Position numbers and translations under genes: made by a program. The notes under the pieces are model-generated. The model was not told where the DNA came from. It did no database searches and saw nothing but the letters and a program-made list of their open reading frames with translations. A stretch of DNA of 10,967 bases, from positions 1 through 10,967 of the forward strand of contig CAZTPA010000077.1 in the NCBI GenBank assembly GCA_964614525.1, given 5' to 3'. Of this stretch, positions 6,761 through 10,967 are shown in pieces. This stretch comes from PWND01 sp964614525. Its GTDB lineage: Bacteria > Bacteroidota > Bacteroidia > Bacteroidales > UBA7960. How positions within the stretch are numbered: position 1 is the stretch's first letter; each line of letters begins with the position of its first letter.

Positions 6761-7816
6761 ATGAAAAAGTTAATTTGGTTTTCTGTCTTTATTTTGTTTT
6801 CAGTTTCACTTAGTTTTTCCCAATCGCGTATAATGGTAGAAAACTCTATGGAAACTCTCGTTTTTGATCATTTCTCAGATGCCCTTGAAGCAGCTGAGCC
6901 TGGAGCAATTATTTATTTGCCGGGCGGAGCCATCAATATTAGCACTGCCTATATTGAAAAAGAGCTCACGATTTATGGTGTTGGCCATCACCCTTATTAT
7001 ACGGAGGCAACAGGCCTTACCATGCTCAATGGAACTATATACCTGCAACAGGCAGACCCTGAAATTCCTCTTGAAAACATCCACCTTGAAGGATTTTATA
7101 TTTCCGGAGATATCAGGATAGGCTCAGGCTCAACTAATCAGGAAGTTAATGTTGTAAATATTGTAAGATGCAGCATGAATACTCTTTATTTGTCTTCCGC
7201 AACCACCACTATTGGAGATGCAGAACAAGTTCATATTATTGAAAGCATTATAAGAGGGAATGTATATGGTGGCAGAGTTCAAAATGTATTATTTTCGAAA
7301 AATATTATTCAAGGGGTATTCTATCATTTTGACGGTAATGCATTATTTTCAAATAATGTTTTTCTTCACTATACAACTTCAACGATTTCTACATCATTCA
7401 AATACATTGAAAACTCTACTTTCCAAAATAATGTGATACTATGTAGAAGCAGCAGCAGTTGTTTCAATAATATGTATGCCAACAATTTTAATAATAATAT
7501 GTGGCATCATAGTTTTTCTGTTCCTACAGGTTCAACAGGAAATAATAACATTATAGATTTGGAAATTGACAGCATTTTTGTTAATCATACAGGTCATAAT
7601 TTTGATTACGACTTTAACTATCAGCTTAATGAAGGTTCTCCCGGAATTGGGGAAGCCACTGACGGCTTTGACATAGGTATTTACGGAACAGTAAGACCTT
7701 TTAAAGAGGGCTCTGTGCCGGTTACACCGCATATAAAATCAAAATCTATTTCTACAGAAACGGATTTTGAGGGAAAGATAAGTGTGGATATTGAGGTGGA
7801 AGCGCAGGAGGAGTAA
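6761..7816 (+). CDS. Exported beta-helix-like protein, paralogue A
   Basis: An exported protein of 351 residues and unknown function. Residues 1-20 are a signal peptide (MKKLIWFSVFILFSVSLSFS, then QS). The mature part has short Ile/Val/Asn-rich strands such as NVLFSKNIIQG, ALFSNNVFL and STFQNNVIL, as in right-handed parallel beta-helix proteins of the pectate-lyase-like superfamily. The N-terminal part has PGAIIYLPGG (47-56) and IYGVGHHPYYTE (71-82). No catalytic residues can be assigned. The last 46 residues align without gaps to paralogue B at 26 identical positions and end in VDIEVEAQEE; this is not a recognisable type IX sorting domain, so the route to the surface is unclear. No Shine-Dalgarno site precedes the ATG, only an A-rich leader, as usual in Bacteroidetes. 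It is first in a row of three exported-protein genes. Confidence 0.85.
   Translation: MKKLIWFSVFILFSVSLSFSQSRIMVENSMETLVFDHFSDALEAAEPGAIIYLPGGAINISTAYIEKELTIYGVGHHPYYTEATGLTMLNGTIYLQQADPEIPLENIHLEGFYISGDIRIGSGSTNQEVNVVNIVRCSMNTLYLSSATTTIGDAEQVHIIESIIRGNVYGGRVQNVLFSKNIIQGVFYHFDGNALFSNNVFLHYTTSTISTSFKYIENSTFQNNVILCRSSSSCFNNMYANNFNNNMWHHSFSVPTGSTGNNNIIDLEIDSIFVNHTGHNFDYDFNYQLNEGSPGIGEATDGFDIGIYGTVRPFKEGSVPVTPHIKSKSISTETDFEGKISVDIEVEAQEE
7787..7815 (+). repeat. 29-bp direct repeat at gene 3' end, copy 1
   Basis: This copy is identical to 8998-9026. It encodes DIEVEAQEE plus the first two bases of the stop codon. The rest of the two genes is strongly diverged, so identity at every synonymous site here is unusual and points to recent copying or selection on the DNA. 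Confidence 0.85.
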
Positions 7817-7848
7817 TGGAGAGCGTGAGAGCGTGGGAAAGTGAGAGT

Positions 7849-7905
7849 GTGAGAGAGCAGGAGAACATTCAAACTTGCACGTCATCTCGAACGAAGTGAG
7901 AGATC
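7849..7905 (+). repeat. 57-bp dispersed intergenic repeat, copy 1
   Basis: It matches 9230-9286 at 55 of 57 positions, the two differences being an adjacent CA/AC swap. It ends in GTCATCTCGAACGAAGTG followed by AGAGATC, containing a weak ATCTC/GAGAT dyad. From memory, such 'gtcatctcga...gagagatc' strings are widespread in intergenic DNA of diverse bacteria; this is unverified. Confidence 0.8.
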
Positions 7906-7927
7906 CGGTAGGGGAAGGAGAGCGAGA

Positions 7928-7946
7928 GAGCGTGAGAAAGTGAGAA
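7928..7946 (+). repeat. 19-bp purine repeat, copy 1
   Basis: GAGCGTGAGAAAGTGAGAA, identical to 9202-9220. In this spacer it follows the 57-bp element; in the next spacer it precedes it, so the modules are shuffled rather than copied as one block. Confidence 0.7.
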
Positions 7947-7977
7947 TTTTTTATTAATTCATTAAAAATTATTTATA

Positions 7978-9027
7978 ATGATGCGAATTTTAACAACAAC
8001 AATTGTACTAAGTTTTTTAACATTAACATCATTTGCACAGAAAAAAGTTGTATTGCAAACAAATGGTGAAACAAATGTTTTTACCGGTATAGATGGCTTT
8101 TTAGAGGCCTATAACGTGGCGGTTGATGGAGATACAATTTATCTGCCCGGTTTACAATATAACTCTCCAACTAATATTGAAAAACGTATAGTAGTTTATG
8201 GTACAGGCTACCATCCTTACCACACCGAAATTATGGGGCAAACTGTACTTTTGAGCTTAAACCTTGCAAATGGTGCCTCCGGTAGTCACTTTGAAGGCTT
8301 GTACTTAAATGGGAATGTAATTTTTGCCGCCGCGAAAATTGATGATATTGTTATAAAAAGATGTTATATTGAAGGTTCTGTTTCTCTAAATGGTACAGCT
8401 ACTGAGTTGTCTGATAATATCAGGATTTCTGAAAATATGATTAATGGTCGCTTTTCAGGAAGCAATACATCTAACCTTGTTTTTAACAATAATATAATTA
8501 AGAATTATACAAATAGCCTGATTAGTAATATTGGCAATAATGCCTGGATTCACAATAACGTTATTATTGGAAGAGGTTTTTATCAAAACTATAATCGCCC
8601 AATGATAGTTAATGTTTCAGATAGCCAAATTGAAAATAACATCATTTATAATACAGGAAGCTCGTCTTATTCTTTTGCATTTAGCGATGTCTCAAATAAT
8701 ACATTTAACAATAATGTATTTGAATTTGACCCAACTTCTGATTTAACTAATCAGTGGAATAATAGCTATGTCGATATTGAAGTTCCTGTTATTTTTCAAA
8801 ATTATACAGGTAATGATTTTAGCTTTGATGATGATCTTAAGCTTATAAACCCAACTGATTTTGTTGGTACTACTGGCAATCAAGTTGGTATTTACGGCGG
8901 ATTAAATCCGTTTAAGGAAAACACCCGCCCGTCAAACCCGCAAATTATAACTAAAAATATTCAAAATAGCACCGATGTGGATGGTAATCTTGGTGTTGAT
9001 ATTGAGGTGGAAGCGCAGGAGGAGTAG
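7978..9027 (+). CDS. Exported beta-helix-like protein, paralogue B
   Basis: An exported protein of 349 residues, diverged paralogue of the gene just upstream. Residues 1-20 form a signal peptide (MMRILTTTIVLSFLTLTSFA, then QKK); the start could also be the adjacent ATG at 7981. GDTIYLPG (51-58) and VVYGTGYHPYHTE (72-84) correspond to the paralogue A motifs at almost the same positions. The centre is rich in short N-N-x-I strands such as NLVFNNNIIKN, AWIHNNVIIG and NTFNNNVFEF, as expected of a parallel beta-helix. The C-terminal block from GIYGGLNPFKE (304) to VDIEVEAQEE is shared with paralogue A. No catalytic site is evident. Direct repeats sit at its 3' end and beyond the end of gene A, so the gene is bounded by homologous DNA and could have arisen, or could be lost, by recombination. 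Confidence 0.85.
   Translation: MMRILTTTIVLSFLTLTSFAQKKVVLQTNGETNVFTGIDGFLEAYNVAVDGDTIYLPGLQYNSPTNIEKRIVVYGTGYHPYHTEIMGQTVLLSLNLANGASGSHFEGLYLNGNVIFAAAKIDDIVIKRCYIEGSVSLNGTATELSDNIRISENMINGRFSGSNTSNLVFNNNIIKNYTNSLISNIGNNAWIHNNVIIGRGFYQNYNRPMIVNVSDSQIENNIIYNTGSSSYSFAFSDVSNNTFNNNVFEFDPTSDLTNQWNNSYVDIEVPVIFQNYTGNDFSFDDDLKLINPTDFVGTTGNQVGIYGGLNPFKENTRPSNPQIITKNIQNSTDVDGNLGVDIEVEAQEE
8998..9026 (+). repeat. 29-bp direct repeat at gene 3' end, copy 2
   Basis: Identical to 7787-7815, 1211 bp away. The following base differs (stop TAG here, TAA in copy 1), as does the base before. Confidence 0.85.
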
Positions 9028-9030
9028 TTG

Positions 9031-9069
9031 AAAACTAAAAACTAAAAACTAAAAACTAAAAGTTAAAAA
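9031..9069 (+). repeat. AAAAACT heptamer tandem array
   Basis: About four units of (AAAAACT), then a degenerate unit AAAAGTTAAAAA, directly after the stop of paralogue B. A shorter array of the same unit sits at 9130-9158. Copy number in such arrays tends to vary by slippage. Confidence 0.8.
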
Positions 9070-9129
9070 TGTTATTGAGTGATTGATAGCTTAGAGACTT
9101 AAGAGATAGTTAGAGCCTGAGAAAGGGAG

Positions 9130-9158
9130 TTAAAAGTTAAAAACTAAAAACTAAAAGC
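9130..9158 (+). repeat. Second AAAAACT-type short array
   Basis: TTAAAAGTTAAAAACTAAAA and continuation, repeating the unit and the AAAAGTTAAAAA variant of the array at 9031. It leads into the TAAAAGCTGGAGCG module. Confidence 0.7.
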
Positions 9159-9174
9159 TGGAGCGAAGCGGAAG

Positions 9175-9191
9175 TCCCGATTTTTTCGGGA
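9175..9191. terminator. Hairpin TCCCGA-TTTTT-TCGGGA
   Basis: A perfect 6-bp stem (9175-9180 / 9186-9191) with a T loop. It could end transcripts from the beta-helix genes, but no T-run follows on the + strand, and it is bracketed by the two TAAAAGCTGGAGCG copies, so it may equally be part of a repeat element. Confidence 0.35.
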
Positions 9192-9201
9192 TTAAAAGCT
9201 G

Positions 9202-9220
9202 GAGCGTGAGAAAGTGAGAA
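9202..9220 (+). repeat. 19-bp purine repeat, copy 2
   Basis: GAGCGTGAGAAAGTGAGAA, identical to 7928-7946, here 9 bp upstream of the 57-bp element. Confidence 0.7.
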
Positions 9221-9229
9221 GGTGAGAGA

Positions 9230-9286
9230 GTGAGAGAGCAGGAGAACATTACAACTTGCACGTCATCTCGAACGAAGTGAGAGATC
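9230..9286 (+). repeat. 57-bp dispersed intergenic repeat, copy 2
   Basis: 55 of 57 positions match 7849-7905, in the same orientation. It lies 203 bp after the stop of paralogue B, whereas copy 1 lies 33 bp after the stop of paralogue A. Confidence 0.8.
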
Positions 9287-9379
9287 TCGTTGGAAAGAGG
9301 AAAAGGGGGAGCATGATAGCGTGAGACTTTAGAGAACTAAGCGATAATGTGCAGAAAGCTTTGATAATGCGACAATTAA

Positions 9380-9392
9380 GGTGCAGAGCACC
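9380..9392. repeat. Palindromic repeat unit GGTGCAGAGCACC, copy 1
   Basis: A perfect 5-bp dyad (GGTGC/GCACC) around AGA, followed by GATAACATT and TTGTAGAAATAG. The same core plus (G)TAACATT recurs 53 bp on. I recall similar 'ggtgcagagcacc...atttgtagaa' strings as dispersed units in Bacteroidetes genomes; this is not verified here. Confidence 0.6.
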
Positions 9393-9432
9393 GATAACAT
9401 TTGTAGAAATAGAGCCAATTTTCAAAACATGA

Positions 9433-9445
9433 GGTGCAGAGCACC
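9433..9445. repeat. Palindromic repeat unit GGTGCAGAGCACC, copy 2
   Basis: The same 13-bp core, followed by GGTAACATT; over 22 bp it differs from copy 1 at one position. The TTTGTAGAAATAG tail of copy 1 is missing here. Confidence 0.6.
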
Positions 9446-9541
9446 GGTAACATTAAAAAAGGCAGAGCGTGGAAAAGTGGAAGCATTGAGCTTTCAGCCT
9501 TTAGCTAAAAACAAAGACATAATTAAAAAAAACAATTAAAT

Positions 9542-10967
9542 ATGAAGCAATTATATATAGCAATATGTTTACTACTGACATCAAGTCTGTATGCACAAAA
9601 TCATATTGAACGCTCGCAGTATTGGTTTAACAATAACTTTACCGATGCTGTTACCGAAGATTTTGCTATTCCGGGGGCGGTGGTTACTTTTTCTGAAAGC
9701 ATATCAACTGCAAGCCTTAGCGAAGGCTTACATACTTTTCATATCCGCTTTCAGGACACGGAAAATAAATGGACGAGCACATTAAGCAGCTTCTTTTATA
9801 AAATTCCGGTTGATGAAACAGTGGCAAGTGAAATCCAAGAAGTTCAGTATTGGTTTAATAATGACTTTGCCGGTAGCATTACACAAAACACTACTAACCA
9901 GCAAGTGGTTAATTTTATTTCGGATATAGATGCAGTTGATTTATCTGACGGTTTGCATACATTTCATATTCGTTTTAAAGATAATACCGGAAAATGGAGT
10001 AGTGCGCTGAGCAGCTTTTTTTATAAAATGCCTGTTGAGGAAACAGTGGCAAGCGAAATCCAAGAAGTACAGTATTGGTTTAATAATGACTTTGCCGGTA
10101 GCATTACACAAAACACTACTAACCAGCAAGTGGTTAATTTTATTTCGGATATAGATGCAGTTGATTTATCTGACGGTTTGCATACATTTCATATTCGTTT
10201 TAAAGATAATACCGGAAAATGGAGCAGTACGCTAAGCAGCTTCTTTTATAAAATTCCGGTTGAGGAGATTTCTGATAATAAGATTACTATGTATCGATAC
10301 TGGTTTAATGATGATTTTGAAAATGTAATTGATATTGAACTGGATGAAGCTGTGAACCCATATAGCCTTATATCACTTTTGGATATGAAGCTTCTGCCGG
10401 CAGGAGATTATGAGATACACTTCCAGTTTAAAGATGAGAAAAACCTATGGAGCTCGGTTTTAACTGAAGAGTTTGCAAAAAGCTTATTGCCCTACGCAGA
10501 GTTTAGTGCAGATAATGATGAGTTTTGCGGCGAAGGAAGTGTTCAGTTTTATACTTTTAGTGTTGATGCTGATGTTTTCCACTGGGACTTTGATGATGGA
10601 AATGAAAGTTATGAATTTGAACCTTTACATTTCTTTGAAAATCCGGGAGAATATAATGTTACTCTAACTGCTTCTGACTCTGAAAGTGGCCTTGAATATT
10701 CATATTCTTCAATTATATATGTTTATGAAATATATGAATTTACTGAAGAGCATGAGATCTGTGAAGGTGAAGTTTACACCTGGCAGGGCGATGATTACTT
10801 TGAAACCGGCACATACTATGCAGAATATACAAGTATAACAAACTGTGACAGTATTTATGTCTTACATTTGAATGTTGGTGATGTATATGAGTTTGTCGAA
10901 GAGCACGAGATATGTGAAGGTGAAGTTTACACCTGGCAGGGCGATGATTACTTTGAAACCGGCACAT
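9542..10967 (+). CDS. Exported multi-repeat protein (YWF repeats, PKD domain, Cys repeats), 3' end missing
   Basis: Open at the right edge; 475 codons are visible. Residues 1-19 are a signal peptide (MKQLYIAICLLLTSSLYA, then QN). Four repeats of 75-76 residues follow, each starting near a YWFN (27, 103, 178, 253) and, in the first three, ending in GLHTFHIRFKD..GKWSS..SSFFYK; the fourth is degenerate (GDYEIHFQFKDEKNLWSS). Residues ~317-396 form a PKD domain with the hallmark HWDFDDGN and the ENPGEYNVTLTA strand. From 397 come 51-residue repeats with CEGEVYTWQGDDYFETGTYY and NCDSIYVLHLNV, where the two Cys may pair. All of this points to a surface or secreted adhesion-like or structural protein; a type IX sorting domain might lie in the missing C-terminus. 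It is third in the exported-protein row and separated from paralogue B by a repeat-rich spacer. Confidence 0.88.
   Translation, partial: MKQLYIAICLLLTSSLYAQNHIERSQYWFNNNFTDAVTEDFAIPGAVVTFSESISTASLSEGLHTFHIRFQDTENKWTSTLSSFFYKIPVDETVASEIQEVQYWFNNDFAGSITQNTTNQQVVNFISDIDAVDLSDGLHTFHIRFKDNTGKWSSALSSFFYKMPVEETVASEIQEVQYWFNNDFAGSITQNTTNQQVVNFISDIDAVDLSDGLHTFHIRFKDNTGKWSSTLSSFFYKIPVEEISDNKITMYRYWFNDDFENVIDIELDEAVNPYSLISLLDMKLLPAGDYEIHFQFKDEKNLWSSVLTEEFAKSLLPYAEFSADNDEFCGEGSVQFYTFSVDADVFHWDFDDGNESYEFEPLHFFENPGEYNVTLTASDSESGLEYSYSSIIYVYEIYEFTEEHEICEGEVYTWQGDDYFETGTYYAEYTSITNCDSIYVLHLNVGDVYEFVEEHEICEGEVYTWQGDDYFETGT
9845..9999 (+). repeat. 155-bp exact tandem repeat inside the YWF gene, copy 1
   Basis: Identical to 10070-10224, offset 225 bp (75 codons). 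It covers YWFNNDFAG through GKW plus the first base pair of the next codon region. Synonymous sites are identical too, so the duplication or conversion is recent. Confidence 0.9.
10070..10224 (+). repeat. 155-bp exact tandem repeat inside the YWF gene, copy 2
   Basis: Identical to 9845-9999. The 31 bp just downstream (10233-10263) match the end of the first YWF repeat (9783-9813) exactly, not the end of the second (10008-10038, four differences), so this copy is a mosaic. Confidence 0.9.
10760..10814 (+). repeat. 55-bp exact repeat in the Cys-repeat array, copy 1
   Basis: Identical to 10913-10967, offset 153 bp (51 codons). It encodes CEGEVYTWQGDDYFETGT. The base before differs between the copies and copy 2 runs to the last base of the window. 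Confidence 0.9.
10913..10967 (+). repeat. 55-bp exact repeat at the right edge, copy 2
   Basis: Its 55-bp length equals the overlap at the asnB gap, so the contig most likely ends here because the assembly graph branches at this repeat. The protein therefore probably continues with more units. Confidence 0.85.

Larger units (their letters stand above)
7817..7977. other. Purine-rich repeat spacer between the beta-helix paralogues
   Basis: A 161-bp spacer made of GTGAGAG/GAGAGCG-type low-complexity purine tracts, a 57-bp dispersed element (7849-7905) and a 19-bp element (7928-7946), both repeated in the next spacer. No gene is supported. Confidence 0.7.
9028..9541. other. 514-bp repeat-mosaic spacer before the YWF-repeat gene
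   Basis: No credible gene. The order of content is an AAAAACT heptamer array (9031-9069), a second short array (9130-9158), two copies of TAAAAGCTGGAGCG (9152-9165, 9193-9206) around a hairpin (9175-9191), the 19-bp purine element (9202-9220), the 57-bp dispersed element (9230-9286), and two copies of a palindromic GGTGCAGAGCACC unit (9380-9392, 9433-9445). The density of repeats contrasts with the plain spacers elsewhere in the window. The last ~60 bp before the ATG at 9542 are A-rich without repeats. Confidence 0.75.

Noticed and set aside
7690..7816. Type IX secretion sorting domain at the C-terminus of the beta-helix paralogues
   Set aside because: The tails end in VDIEVEAQEE and lack the usual NPxxD/GxYxxxV type pattern of type A sorting domains.
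7816..7899. 27-codon ORF starting in a TAATG overlap behind an AGGAGGAG sequence
   Set aside because: The purine tract is the coding sequence for the AQEE tail, Bacteroidetes rarely rely on Shine-Dalgarno sites, and the peptide is translated low-complexity repeat DNA.
7817..9541. CRISPR array in the repeat-rich spacers
   Set aside because: Repeats are unequal in length, unevenly spaced and in different order; there are no regular repeat-spacer units and no cas genes.
9591..9785. Other-frame ORFs inside the YWF gene (also 9941-10129, 10473-10667 and 10740-10967)
   Set aside because: They are shadows of the continuous frame from 9542, which carries a signal peptide and clear domains.

Overview
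The window looks like a contig from the phylum Bacteroidetes (Bacteroidota), order not resolved. The basis is AT-rich DNA, AT-rich leaders without Shine-Dalgarno sites, matches to the TAnnTTTG promoter element, an AraC regulator with a membrane-embedded N-terminus, and secreted proteins built from PKD and Cys-containing repeats of a type common in that phylum. The assignment is by pattern and recall, not by a search.

Left part (1-1850). A membrane-anchored AraC-type regulator reads leftward (8-1147). Upstream of it is an assembly gap of 100 N (1289-1388) flanked by a 25-bp imperfect inverted repeat (1185-1209 / 1484-1508), so an unassembled small mobile or repeat element may lie there. Three compact hairpins (1719-1797) follow, and then the leader of the next gene.

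Middle part (1851-6486). This is a surface-polysaccharide type cluster. A GT4-like glycosyltransferase (+) converges, with a 3-bp space, on a two-gene leftward unit: a glutamine-hydrolysing asparagine synthase-like amidotransferase (asnB, 4475-6486) followed 44 bp later by a polytopic Wzy/EpsG-like membrane protein. The apparent break in asnB is artificial. A 100-N gap is flanked by the same 55 bp on both sides, and collapsing it restores one open frame of 618 residues.

Right part (6761-10967). Three consecutive rightward genes encode exported proteins. Two are diverged paralogues of a beta-helix-like protein (351 and 349 aa) that end in the same 10-residue tail, encoded by an identical 29-bp DNA stretch. 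The third (from 9542, open at the right edge) is a mosaic repeat protein: four 75-76-residue YWF repeats, a PKD domain, then 51-residue Cys-containing repeats. The spacers between these genes (7817-7977, 9028-9541) are packed with dispersed and tandem repeats that are not seen elsewhere in the window.

The window ends inside a second exact 55-bp repeat (10760-10814 = 10913-10967). Together with the 55-bp overlap in asnB this suggests a k=55 de Bruijn assembly that stopped in a real protein repeat array. The secreted trio with its repeat-rich spacers is the best candidate for an undescribed system. Its function cannot be read from sequence alone.
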